From: DASXQK01 sp963757155
GTDB lineage: Bacteria; Pseudomonadota; Alphaproteobacteria; Dongiales; Dongiaceae
Direction of reading: 5' to 3'
Assembly (NCBI GenBank): GCA_963757155.1
Contig: CAVWQS010000012.1
Location: forward strand, 124,001-188,000
DNA: 64,000 nucleotides
In this document: positions 8,183-16,309 of the stretch, piece after piece
How the letters are laid out: the number at the start of each line of letters is the position of its first letter
Position numbering within the stretch: the first letter of the stretch is position 1
Program-made: the position numbers and the translations under genes
The notes under the pieces: model-generated
Database searches by the model: none
What the model was told of the DNA's origin: nothing
Seen by the model: the letters and a program-made list of their open reading frames with translations, nothing else

Positions 8183-9784
8183 TCAGCGCTGGGGCGCCAG
8201 GAGCTGGCAATTGCCAGCTTGGCCGAGCACCTTGCGACCGGCGACAAAATTCTTCACCAGCGGCAGCCTGCCGCCAAAGGCGGCAACGTTGTCGCTACAG
8301 TAAACGATACCGGCAAAGGGACTGTCCCCAAGATAGGCTTGAGGATCCGCGAAGAGACGTGTCAGCAGGCGGGCCGAAAGCCACCAGGAAAGGGCGAACG
8401 CCTTCCGCTCGCTGTAGTAAGGAACCGCTGATGCCCATTCGTCACCCAACACGATCAGGCTGCCGTCCGCCGGGGTTTTATCCTTCGCGATCAACGCAAT
8501 CTGAAGCACTGGCCTCTTCGAATAGTCGGCGGTGAGATAGCTCGCGTAGGTCTGCCAGAAGAATTGAAGCTGCATGGCCACGATGATGATCAGGCAAAGC
8601 GCCGCCGTACGGCGGTATCCCGCTTCGAAAATTGCGGTAATTCCGATGCCGACGGCCGCCAGCGCGAAGATGGCGTTCGCATACTGATAGTAGCTGTGAA
8701 CGAAATGCACGTTGGTGAAGATCGCAAGCGGCACTACGAAGGCAGCGACGGCGGCGAGCATGGGTGCGGCGAGGCGCCGGCTTGCCAGGGCGGTGCCGGC
8801 GATCACAATCGCGAAGGGGAAGGCATAGCCGAAGGTATCCGGCAGGACGCGCAACAGCACGACGTCTCGCCAGAATTTGGCACTCACCCTTTGATGCCAG
8901 GTGCCGAAATTCCACAGGGAGAGATTCTTTGACGTCAAAAAGACCCCGAAGGCGCTCTGGGATTTGATCGCATCGGAATAGAAGACCCAGACGGAGCACA
9001 GCGCCACGGGCACAGCGCCGGCGAGAATTGCCAGGGCCAATATCCGAAGATTTGCCACCGAAAGCCCGTCACGAAAGAGCTGATGAAGCATCAAGAAACC
9101 GCCAAGGACGGCGAAGGCTGGGAAAGTCGTCAACTTGGTCAGGGCCCCGGCCGTGCCGGCGGCGATGGCCAGCAACAGGATTGCGATGCGCGGATTTGCC
9201 AGGAAGTCCGCGAGCAATGCGAGCCACAACAAGCCGAAAAACAGGGCACAGGACTCGATCATCACCGTGCGGCTCCAATAAAGGTAGAGCGGTGATGACA
9301 GGAACAGAACAGCGACGGCCAGGAAGGCAAGCCTTCCGAGGCGGAGCGTGCGGAACAACATCCAGAGGGGCCACAGTGTGGCAAGATAGAATCCGAAGGA
9401 GACCAGCCTGCCGCCGATGTCGATCGGGATTCCGATGACGCGCAGCAGGGCGACCATGCCCTGGTAGAGGGGAAACTCGAAGGGAATGGACCAGGGATAG
9501 CCAACGACCGGCGTCTCATAGGCAAGCCAAGGGCCGCCGCGCCACAGCCAGTAAGCCGTCAGCGCGGTCTGGGTTTGACGGAAGTAGTGCAAGTCCTGCA
9601 GTGGCTGGGAAAGGCCGAGAAACAACACGGTCAGGGCATGGATGACGAGGACGACTAGGAGCGCGGCCGCCGCAATGTTCAGCGGCTTCACCATGGCGTC
9701 GGCCGGCGCCAGGCCGCGGTCGCCATCACCGCGATCATCCTCTCGCCATGGCCTCCAATGCAGGATCGATCCGAAAAGCGCCAA
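8183..9784 (-). CDS. GT39/ArnT-like membrane glycosyltransferase
   Basis: A polytopic membrane protein of 533 residues (503 from the internal ATG). The first periplasmic loop contains LQDLHYFRQTQTAL, where the acidic residue and HYFRQ resemble the catalytic loop of dolichyl-/polyprenyl-phosphate-sugar transferases (GT39, ArnT group). About ten hydrophobic helices follow and a soluble C-terminal tail of some 100 residues. It would transfer a sugar from a lipid carrier outside the cytoplasmic membrane; acceptor unknown. The TTG at 9784 has GAGG five bases upstream; the ATG at 9694 (MVKPLN) has no clear site but starts directly before the first helix, so the start is unsettled. It lies downstream of the GT2 gene on the same strand. 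Confidence 0.75.
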   Translation of the reverse strand: MALFGSILHWRPWREDDRGDGDRGLAPADAMVKPLNIAAAALLVVLVIHALTVLFLGLSQPLQDLHYFRQTQTALTAYWLWRGGPWLAYETPVVGYPWSIPFEFPLYQGMVALLRVIGIPIDIGGRLVSFGFYLATLWPLWMLFRTLRLGRLAFLAVAVLFLSSPLYLYWSRTVMIESCALFFGLLWLALLADFLANPRIAILLLAIAAGTAGALTKLTTFPAFAVLGGFLMLHQLFRDGLSVANLRILALAILAGAVPVALCSVWVFYSDAIKSQSAFGVFLTSKNLSLWNFGTWHQRVSAKFWRDVVLLRVLPDTFGYAFPFAIVIAGTALASRRLAAPMLAAVAAFVVPLAIFTNVHFVHSYYQYANAIFALAAVGIGITAIFEAGYRRTAALCLIIIVAMQLQFFWQTYASYLTADYSKRPVLQIALIAKDKTPADGSLIVLGDEWASAVPYYSERKAFALSWWLSARLLTRLFADPQAYLGDSPFAGIVYCSDNVAAFGGRLPLVKNFVAGRKVLGQAGNCQLLAPQR

Positions 9785-10015
9785 AGAAACCTCAAGTCGA
9801 ACGGAAGGCCGCTCCCCGGCAGGCGCCCTCTGATCGAATGCCTCCGAGCGAGCAAGGCGTCGCAGTCTCGTCGCTCAGGCCAGTGACGTGCTCCGGGCCG
9901 GCCAACCTATCCGAAGCACCATCGTTCCGTCATATCCGGCGCATCTCCAGCCCCACCGCCATGCCCTGTAAATCGCGGGCCGGGCCATGGACGGACTTGC
10001 GTCGAAGAGTGTCTG

Positions 10016-10792
10016 CTATTTACGGCGGTAGTCGCCCCGCGACAAATGGCGCTCGATGAAGCAATAAAGGACGATGAACAGATAGCGGCTGCCCATTTCC
10101 CGGATGCGCAGCTTGGACATCCCGACCTTGCGGTTGTACCAGGCGTTCGGCAGCACGGCGTAGGAATAGCCGCGAATGATCGCTTTGAGCGGCAGTTCGA
10201 CGGTCAAATTGAAGTGATGGGACAGGATCGGCTGAACGCCCGCGATCACCTGGCGGCGGTAGCATTTGAACGCATTGGTCACATCATTGGTCTTCAGTCG
10301 GAAGAGGAGTCGGATGAAGAGATTCGCCAGGCGGTTGAGCACGAGCTTGTGCAGGGGGTAGTCGACCACCTTGGCCCCGCGCGCAAAGCGGGTTCCAAAG
10401 ACGCAGTCGAAGCCCTCGTCCATCTTGCGATAGAAGCGGACGACATCCCCCGGATCGTCGGAACCGTCGGCCATGACGATCGCGACGCGGTCGCCGTGAA
10501 AGGCCTCCAGCCCGGCGCGCACGGCCAGCCCGAACCCGCCCCTATCCCGGTTGGAGACGTGGCGCAGCGTGGGGAACTCGCGCTCCAGCGCGTCGAGCTC
10601 GGCCAGGCTGCCGTCGTCGCTGTGGTCGTCCACGACGACGATCTCGTGCAGGATGGCGTCCCCGGTCAGGGCTGCGACAAGCGCCGTGACGGTCGGGCGC
10701 AGATTGCCCTGCTCGTTTCGCGCCGGAATGACGACCGAGAGCATCCCGGGAATGCCCGCCGTCGCCCAGGATCCCTCGACCGGGGTCGGCAT
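10016..10792 (-). CDS. Family 2 glycosyltransferase, polyprenyl-phosphate sugar transferase type
   Basis: A 258-residue GT2 enzyme. The N-terminal SVVIPARNEQGN is the nucleotide-binding start of GT-A folds, with VVVDDHSDDG next, and MADGSDDPGD is the metal-binding DXD region. C-terminal residues SRYLFIVLYCFIE look like a membrane-associated amphipathic helix. Architecture and length match dolichol-phosphate mannosyltransferase (DPM1)-like enzymes, which load a sugar from a nucleotide donor onto a lipid carrier. Its start codon overlaps the stop of the upstream SDR by one base (TGATG), so the two are translationally coupled. It could supply the lipid-linked donor for the membrane transferases nearby (inference). 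Confidence 0.85.
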   Translation of the reverse strand: MPTPVEGSWATAGIPGMLSVVIPARNEQGNLRPTVTALVAALTGDAILHEIVVVDDHSDDGSLAELDALEREFPTLRHVSNRDRGGFGLAVRAGLEAFHGDRVAIVMADGSDDPGDVVRFYRKMDEGFDCVFGTRFARGAKVVDYPLHKLVLNRLANLFIRLLFRLKTNDVTNAFKCYRRQVIAGVQPILSHHFNLTVELPLKAIIRGYSYAVLPNAWYNRKVGMSKLRIREMGSRYLFIVLYCFIERHLSRGDYRRK

Positions 10793-11862
10793 CAGGCGGC
10801 GGCGCCGCGATTGCGGAACCCTTCGCAGATGTCTTCCAGCGTCGACCGCAGATCGTATCTGTAGCGCCACTCCGGGTAGTGATTCTGGAAGCGGCGCACA
10901 TCGCTGATCCACCAGATATGGTCGCCAGTGCGCGCCTTGTCGTCGAGCTTCCAGGACATCGGCCGGCCGGTTATCTCCTCGCACAGACCGATGGCCTCGA
11001 GGACCGAGCAGTTGGCGAAGCGGCTGCCGCCCATGTTGTAGACCTCGCCGCTGCGCGGATTCTGGAAGAAATGCCAGAGCGCGTTGACCAGATCGTAGCT
11101 GTGGATGTTGTCGCGCACCTGCTTGGCCTTGTAGCCATGCACGGTATAGGGCTGTCCGTTGACGGCGCATTTCATGAGATAGGAGAGGAATCCGTGCAAC
11201 GGCGCGCCGGAATGCCCCGATCCGGTCAGGCAGCCGCCGCGGAAGCAGGCCGTCTTCATGCCGAAATAGCGCCCGAACTCCTGCACCATGAGATCGGCCG
11301 CTGCCTTGGAGACGCCGAACAGGCTATGGGTGGTCTGGTCGATGCTCATGGTTTCGTCGATGCCGTGCGGAGCAAAGGCGTGACTCTCCGCGACCTCCCA
11401 GCGCGTCTCGCGCTCGACCAGGGGCAGCCGGTTCGGCGTATCGCCATAGACCTTGTTGGTGCTGAGGAACAGGAAGGGCGCCTCGGGGCAGTGAGCCCGG
11501 GCAAGCTCGAGCAGCACCAGTGTGCCGTTGGCATTGACGGTGAAATCCATCACGGGGTCGCTGGCAGCCCAGTCATGGGAGGGCTGGGCCGCGGTATGGA
11601 TGACGACGGCGATATCCTTTCCATAGCGCTGGAAGACCTTGGCCATCGCATCGCGGTCGCGAATGTCGGTATCGAAATGGACGTAGTTCTTGATCGTCCG
11701 CTCGAGCTCCCGGCGATGCCATTGGGTGCTCGCCTCCGGCCCGAAGAACACGCGCCGCATGTCATTGTCGACGCCGGCGACATCGAATCCCTTGTCGGCG
11801 AAGAAGCGGACCGACTGGCCGCCGATCAGCCCCGCCGCACCGGTAACGATCGCAACACTCAT
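10792..11862 (-). CDS. Extended SDR nucleotide-sugar epimerase, CDP-paratose 2-epimerase-like
   Basis: An extended short-chain dehydrogenase of 356 residues. The NAD motif TGAAGLIGG is at about residues 7-15 and STNKVYGD holds the catalytic Ser/Thr region. The usual active-site Tyr-x-x-x-Lys appears as LFGVSKAAAD, with Phe where Tyr is expected. GGCLTGSGHSGAPLHGFL and KQVRDNIHS are shared with CDP-paratose/tyvelose 2-epimerase-like proteins. It is likely to act on a nucleotide-activated sugar for surface glycan. The frame extends upstream to 11994, but MSVAIVTG at 11862 is the natural start, four bases after the preceding SDR. Confidence 0.82.
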   Translation of the reverse strand: MSVAIVTGAAGLIGGQSVRFFADKGFDVAGVDNDMRRVFFGPEASTQWHRRELERTIKNYVHFDTDIRDRDAMAKVFQRYGKDIAVVIHTAAQPSHDWAASDPVMDFTVNANGTLVLLELARAHCPEAPFLFLSTNKVYGDTPNRLPLVERETRWEVAESHAFAPHGIDETMSIDQTTHSLFGVSKAAADLMVQEFGRYFGMKTACFRGGCLTGSGHSGAPLHGFLSYLMKCAVNGQPYTVHGYKAKQVRDNIHSYDLVNALWHFFQNPRSGEVYNMGGSRFANCSVLEAIGLCEEITGRPMSWKLDDKARTGDHIWWISDVRRFQNHYPEWRYRYDLRSTLEDICEGFRNRGAAA

Positions 11863-11866
11863 CCTG

Positions 11867-12943
11867 TCAGTTTCCTCCAGCAAAGATCGGTGCGAGCGCG
11901 GCGCGGTTGTCCACCAGCCATTTATGGACATCGGCGAGCGTCGCGGCGAGCGAGCGCTCCGGCCGCCATCCGGTCTCGGCGGATACTCGCGCACTATCGG
12001 TTATGTAATATGGCACGTCAGCGGCCGGGGTTTCCGCCACCGGTTCAATCGCAATCTTCGAGCCCGTTAGGGCCTGGCATTGGCGCGTGAGCTCAAGGAG
12101 AGAGACGCTGATATCCCGGCCGCCGCCGACATTGTAGGTCTTGCCGGCATAGCGGTCGCGCCCACCGATCTGGATGTCGATCAGGCGACAGAGATCCTGC
12201 ACATGCAGCAGGTCGCGCACCTGGGTCCCGGCCCCGCCATAGCCGATATAGGACAGCCGGCCGCCGAAGACATGGCGCGCCAGCCAGAGCCCGACGAAGC
12301 CCTGATCCACCTTGCCCATCTGCCACGGGCCGCAGATGACGCCGCAGCGGTTGACCACCGCCGGAACGCCATAGAGCGCCGCATATTCCAGGATCATCAG
12401 CTCGGCCGCCAGCTTGGTCGCGCCATAGAGGGACCTTGCACCGTCGAGCGGAAAGGATTCGGCAATGCCCGCAGCACTCCACCCGTCGCCCGCAGCATCC
12501 TGTTTCAGCTCCAAACGCTCCCCGGCGGCTTTCAGGGGCAAAGCGCGTAGGCGCGCGATCGGGTAGACGCGGCTCGAGGAGATGAACATCAAAGCCCCGC
12601 CATGGCGGCGCAGATGCTCCAGGCAATTGATCGCGCCGTTGAGATTTGTCGCGACGACGTAGTCGGGGCTGCTGCCATAGCCCGCATGGACGCTGGGCTC
12701 GGCCGAGCATTCGATCAGCCAGTCGGCGGGACCCGTCTCGGCCAGATCCTCGCGCGAACGGACGTCGCCATGGACAAAGCGGACGCCACCGGCGGCCAGC
12801 CTGCCGAGCGCGAGTTCGCTGCCCCGGCGACGCAGATTGTCGAAGGCGGTAACCTGCCAGTCCGGATGAATGCCTTTAAGCCAGAGCGCCGCTGAAGCGC
12901 CAACGAATCCCGCCCCGCCGGTTACCAGAACGCGCGTCGCCAC
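11867..12943 (-). CDS. Extended SDR NAD-dependent epimerase/dehydratase
   Basis: A 358-residue extended SDR. RVLVTGGAGFVG is the NAD-binding motif, SSSRVYP the Ser region, and SLYGATKLAAE the complete Tyr-x-x-x-Lys active site. C-terminal YNVGGG and RDLLHVQDL match UDP-/CDP-sugar epimerases. The GTG start at 12943 is favoured because GGAGAG stands three bases before it; another in-frame GTG at 12961 has no such site. It is first in a minus-strand operon with a second SDR and the GT2 gene. Unlike its neighbour, it keeps the catalytic Tyr, so the pair may perform successive steps on one nucleotide sugar (inference). Confidence 0.85.
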   Translation of the reverse strand: MATRVLVTGGAGFVGASAALWLKGIHPDWQVTAFDNLRRRGSELALGRLAAGGVRFVHGDVRSREDLAETGPADWLIECSAEPSVHAGYGSSPDYVVATNLNGAINCLEHLRRHGGALMFISSSRVYPIARLRALPLKAAGERLELKQDAAGDGWSAAGIAESFPLDGARSLYGATKLAAELMILEYAALYGVPAVVNRCGVICGPWQMGKVDQGFVGLWLARHVFGGRLSYIGYGGAGTQVRDLLHVQDLCRLIDIQIGGRDRYAGKTYNVGGGRDISVSLLELTRQCQALTGSKIAIEPVAETPAADVPYYITDSARVSAETGWRPERSLAATLADVHKWLVDNRAALAPIFAGGN

Positions 12944-13255
12944 AATCTCTCCACGGACCACCTCTGCGCGTCGAACCGGTGCGATCGCACCAAAGAAACG
13001 CCATTCCGCGGCGCGACGCTATTACAATGGACATATTGAGCTTTAGGACAAAGCTAGAGGGTCTTATCGCGCCTGTACCTGACTTGTCGAGACCTTCGCG
13101 AAGCCAGGGTTCCCGGAACCAGGCGGCAAAGGCGAGGGGCGATGCCGGATTGCCCGCTCTACTCATTGACGTTCGGGCTCCGGCTGGCGATAACCGCCGC
13201 CGTTGGATCAGGGTCGAAGCTCTTGAGACCCTCCATCGTTCAGGAAGGAAGCGGC
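12944..13255. promoter_or_regulatory. Divergent intergenic region between glycan operon and hisA
   Basis: 312 bases without a convincing gene. It must carry the promoter of the leftward glycan operon and, since hisA is cut off from hisB-hisH by the island, probably one for hisA-hisF as well. A locally AT-rich stretch at about 13020-13055 contains a perfect palindrome, AGCTTT-AGGAC-AAAGCT, at 13039-13055 that could be an operator. AGGAAGGA just before the hisA GTG start is a strong ribosome site. Promoter boxes cannot be assigned with confidence. Confidence 0.4.
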
Positions 13256-13996
13256 GTGATCCTCTATCCCGCCATCGATCTGAAGCAGGGCGCGGTCGTG
13301 CGGCTGCGCCGCGGCGAGATGCGGGAGGCCACGGTCTACAACCGCGATCCCGCCGACCAGGCGCGCCGCTTCGCCGAGGACGGCGCGGGGTGGCTCCATC
13401 TGGTCGATCTCGACGGCGCCTTCGCGGGCAAGCCCATGAACCGCCGGGCGGTCGAGGCGATCCTCGCGGCGGTGCGCATTCCCTGCCAGCTCGGCGGCGG
13501 CATCCGCGACGCCGCCACCCTGGATGCCTGGCTCGAGGCGGGCGTCGCCCGGATCGTCCTCGGCACCGCGGCCCTCAAGGACCCGGTCCTGGTGCGCGAG
13601 GCCTGCCGGCGCCATCCCGGCCGGATCGCCGTCGGGGTCGATGCCCGCGGCGGGCGGGTTGCCGTCGAGGGCTGGGCCGAGACCAGCGAGGTCACGGCGC
13701 TGGATCTGGCCCTGCGCTTTGCCGATGCCGGGGTGGCGGCCCTCATCTTCACCGATGTCGATCGCGACGGCCTGCTCGCCGGGGCCAATATCGCCGCCAC
13801 GGCCCATCTCGCCGCGGCACTGCCGATCCCCGTCATCGCCTCGGGCGGGGTGGCAGGTCTCGGCGAGCTGACGGCGCTGAAGGCGGCGGGGGTCGCCGGC
13901 GTCATCGTCGGCCGCGCGCTCTATGACGGTCGCATCGAACTGCGCGAGGCCCTCAGCCGCTGCACCCCGGCACCCCAGGCCAGCGGTCCCCGCTGA
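13256..13996 (+). CDS. hisA: Phosphoribosylformimino-AICAR phosphate isomerase HisA
   Basis: The ProFAR isomerase of histidine synthesis, a TIM barrel of 246 residues. ILYPAIDLKQGAVVRLRRG carries the catalytic Asp of strand 1; the second catalytic Asp and the phosphate-binding loops are in FTDVDRDG and VIASGGV. The GTG start at 13256 is preceded by AGGAAGGA; the frame stays open to 13142 upstream, but those residues are not conserved. Its stop overlaps the hisF ATG by one base (TGATG), giving translational coupling. Confidence 0.95.
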   Translation: MILYPAIDLKQGAVVRLRRGEMREATVYNRDPADQARRFAEDGAGWLHLVDLDGAFAGKPMNRRAVEAILAAVRIPCQLGGGIRDAATLDAWLEAGVARIVLGTAALKDPVLVREACRRHPGRIAVGVDARGGRVAVEGWAETSEVTALDLALRFADAGVAALIFTDVDRDGLLAGANIAATAHLAAALPIPVIASGGVAGLGELTALKAAGVAGVIVGRALYDGRIELREALSRCTPAPQASGPR

Positions 13997-14774
13997 TGCT
14001 GAAGGTTCGCGTCATCCCCTGCCTCGATGTCGCCGCGGGCCGCGTCGTGAAGGGCGTCAATTTCGTCGATCTGCGCGATGCCGGCGATCCGGTGGAGCAG
14101 GCGACGGTCTATGACAAGGCCGGCGCCGATGAGCTCTGCTTCCTCGATATCGGCGCCAGCGCGGAGAACCGCGACATCATGCTGGATGTGGTGGCCCGCA
14201 CGGCGGAGCGCTGCTTCATGCCGCTCACCGTCGGCGGCGGGGTACGCAGCCTGGAGGATATCCGCCGCCTGCTGCTGGCGGGGGCCGACAAGGTCTCGAT
14301 CAACACCGCCGCGGTGGCCGAGCCCGAGCTCGTCCGCCGGGCGGCGGAGAAGTTCGGCAGCCAATGCATCACGGTGGCCGTGGACGCCAAGGCGGGGGCC
14401 GTGGACGCCAAGGGGATCGGGGCGGCCGGTGGGAGGTCTTCACCCATGGCGGGCGCAAGGCGACCGGCCTCGACGCCGTGGAATGGGCCCAGCGCCTGAC
14501 CGCGCTCGGCGCCGGCGAAATCCTGCTCACCTCCATGGATCGCGACGGCACCAAGCTCGGCTACGACCTCCCCCTCACCCGCGCCATCGCCGATGCCGTG
14601 AGCGTGCCGGTGATCGCCTCGGGCGGCGTGGGAACTTTGGCCCATCTGGTGGAAGGCGTGGCCGAGGGCCATGCCAATGCCCTGCTCGCCGCCTCGATCT
14701 TCCATTTCGGCCAGCATTCCATCGCCGAGGCCAAGGCGACCCTCGCCGCCGCCGGGATCGCGGTCAGGGCATGA
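13996..14774 (+). CDS. hisF: Imidazole glycerol phosphate synthase, cyclase subunit HisF (frameshifted)
   Basis: The cyclase partner of HisH, converting PRFAR and ammonia to IGP and AICAR. VRVIPCLDVAAGRVVKG bears the catalytic Asp11 region, and LTVGGGVRSLED and ITVAVDAK (with the second catalytic Asp) follow. The reading then slips: GRWEVFTHGGRK and LLTSMDRDGTK continue in another frame from about 14425, ending at 14774. The length of 779 bases is one short of a multiple of three, so one G is probably missing in a G/C-rich run. Just before the slip, a 21-base tandem repeat (14377-14397, repeated from 14398) duplicates the AVDAK segment. An intact hisF is expected biologically; this is most likely a consensus error. 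Confidence 0.9.
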
Positions 14775-15484
14775 CCGAGGGGGCTTCCGGCGACGGCGCC
14801 CTGGTCCTCTTCTCCGGCGGGCAGGATTCCACCACCTGTCTCGCCTGGGCGCTGACCCGCTTCGCGCGGGTCGAGACCCTGGGCTTCGACTACGGCCAGC
14901 GCCACCGCATCGAGCTCGAGGGCCGGGCGGGCTTGCGCGCCGGGCTTGCCCGGATCGATCCCACTTGGGCGGAGCGGCTGGGCGAGGAGCACACGATCGG
15001 GCTGGCGGCCCTGGGCCAGATCTCCGACACGGCGCTGACCCGGCAGACCGCCATCGAGATGGGGGCCGGGGGCCTGCCCAATACCTTCGTGCCGGGCCGC
15101 AACATCGTCTTTCTCACCTTCGCCGCGGCGCTCGCTTATCGCCGGGGGCTGCGCCATATCGTCGGCGGCATGTGCGAGACGGATTATTCCGGCTATCCCG
15201 ACTGCCGCGACGACACCATCAAGGCGCTCCAGGTCGCCCTCAACCTCGGCATGGACCGCCGCTTCGTCCTGCATACCCCCTTGATGTGGATCGACAAGGC
15301 CGCCACCTGGCGCCTGGCGCGGGAGCTGGGCGGCGCGGCGCTGGTGGATCTCATCCGGGAGGAGAGCCATAGCTGCTATCTCGGCGAACGCGGGATGCGC
15401 CATGACTGGGGTCATGGCTGCGGCGATTGCCCGGCCTGCAATCTCAGGGCGGCCGGCTGGGAGCGCTATCGCCAGGAGGGCTAA
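14771..15484 (+). CDS. queC: 7-cyano-7-deazaguanine synthase QueC
   Basis: Makes preQ0 from 7-carboxy-7-deazaguanine and ammonia with ATP, in the queuosine tRNA modification pathway. The PP-loop SGGQDS is at residues 15-20. Four zinc-binding cysteines lie in the last 40 residues (HSCYLG then CGDCPAC). At 237 residues it has normal length. Its ATG overlaps the hisF stop (ATGA), so translation is coupled to hisF. This placement inside a histidine operon is unusual; no other queuosine genes are nearby and no preQ1 riboswitch can be fitted before an overlapping start. Confidence 0.95.
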   Translation: MTEGASGDGALVLFSGGQDSTTCLAWALTRFARVETLGFDYGQRHRIELEGRAGLRAGLARIDPTWAERLGEEHTIGLAALGQISDTALTRQTAIEMGAGGLPNTFVPGRNIVFLTFAAALAYRRGLRHIVGGMCETDYSGYPDCRDDTIKALQVALNLGMDRRFVLHTPLMWIDKAATWRLARELGGAALVDLIREESHSCYLGERGMRHDWGHGCGDCPACNLRAAGWERYRQEG

Positions 15485-15510
15485 GCGCCAGGGCTTAGCG
15501 TCAGCAGGGC

Positions 15511-15708
15511 TCACATCATGCCGTGGCCCATGCCCCCATTGCCCATGCCGCCGCCGTTGCCGGGGCTGCTGCCCGAATGATCGGGGGGCTGATGGCAGGA
15601 CGCGGCCTGGCCCGCGCATCCCTCGGCGCTCTTGTCATGCGGCCCGGCGCTGCAGCCGGCCGATCCCAGCAGCATCAGCAGGGTGAGCATCACTGTCGGT
15701 CTCGACAT
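15511..15708 (-). CDS. Small Met/His/Gly-rich lipoprotein
   Basis: A 65-residue predicted lipoprotein. A short positively charged N-terminus and hydrophobic stretch (VMLTLLMLLGSAGC) end in a lipobox, LGSAGC, so Cys20 would be lipidated. The mature part contains several His, two further Cys and a tail of Gly, Met and His (GMGNGGMGHGMM), a composition seen in metal-binding, often copper-related, small proteins; function is not assignable. The start at 15708 has GGAAGG five bases upstream. It is encoded against the direction of the histidine operon, between queC and hisE. Confidence 0.65.
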   Translation of the reverse strand: MSRPTVMLTLLMLLGSAGCSAGPHDKSAEGCAGQAASCHQPPDHSGSSPGNGGGMGNGGMGHGMM

Positions 15709-15877
15709 CGGGTCCTTCCGTCTATCCGAAGGCCTGATCAAACCACCTTCCGCGCTCACCGGCGATCAACCCTCGTTCACCAAGCCGTGGGCTCCCCTGA
15801 TGAAAAAGGCAAAATCACCCTTACCCCAAGCCCTGGTATTCCAGTACAATAGCGACCTCGATATCTGGGAAGGGCTT

Positions 15878-16222
15878 ATGCCGCAGGATTCCGGGCGGCC
15901 ATTGGATGCGACGGTTCTCGACCGCCTCTACAAGGTGGTCGAAAGCCGCAAAGGCGCCAATCCCGATAGCTCCAACACCGCGCGACTCTTCGCCAAGGGC
16001 ACCGAGAAGATTGCCCAGAAGCTGGGGGAGGAGGCGATCGAGACGGTGATCGAAGGCGTGCGGGGCAAGAAGCGCGAGCTCGCCGCCGAGTCCGCCGACC
16101 TCCTCTATCATCTGCTGGTGCTCTGGGCCCATCGCGATCTGAAGCCGGCCGAGGTCTGGGCCACTTTGGCCGCCCGCGAGGGCTTCTCCGGCCTCGAGGA
16201 GAAGAAGAACCGCAAGGGGTAG
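15878..16222 (+). CDS. hisE: Phosphoribosyl-ATP pyrophosphatase HisE
   Basis: Hydrolyses phosphoribosyl-ATP to phosphoribosyl-AMP, the second step of histidine synthesis. This is the all-alpha MazG-like fold, 114 residues, with the metal-binding signature QKLGEEAIETVIEG and AAESADLLYHLLVLW. The ATG at 15878 is chosen because GGAAGGG lies four bases upstream. The frame is open to 15632, and another ATG at 15800 would add 26 unconserved residues. It ends the histidine gene group and is followed by the HIT gene after 87 bases. Confidence 0.92.
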   Translation: MPQDSGRPLDATVLDRLYKVVESRKGANPDSSNTARLFAKGTEKIAQKLGEEAIETVIEGVRGKKRELAAESADLLYHLLVLWAHRDLKPAEVWATLAAREGFSGLEEKKNRKG

Positions 16223-16309
16223 CTGGGTCTCGCCCTCCTCGGGGCCCCTTGTCCGAACCGCCGCTCAAATGTCAGGCTCCTGCGCCCTCTCGCGATACCG
16301 GAGCCCGCC

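Noticed and set aside
9785..10015. A gene between the GT39-like and GT2 genes
   Set aside because: Open frames here are short, lack ribosome sites and show no motif; the 231 bases are treated as non-coding.
12979..13926. A plus-strand frame across the hisA leader and body
   Set aside because: Shadow of hisA in another frame; Arg-rich and without conserved residues.
14700..14771. preQ1 riboswitch before queC
   Set aside because: The queC start overlaps the hisF stop, leaving no leader, and no C-rich loop/A-rich tail pattern is present.
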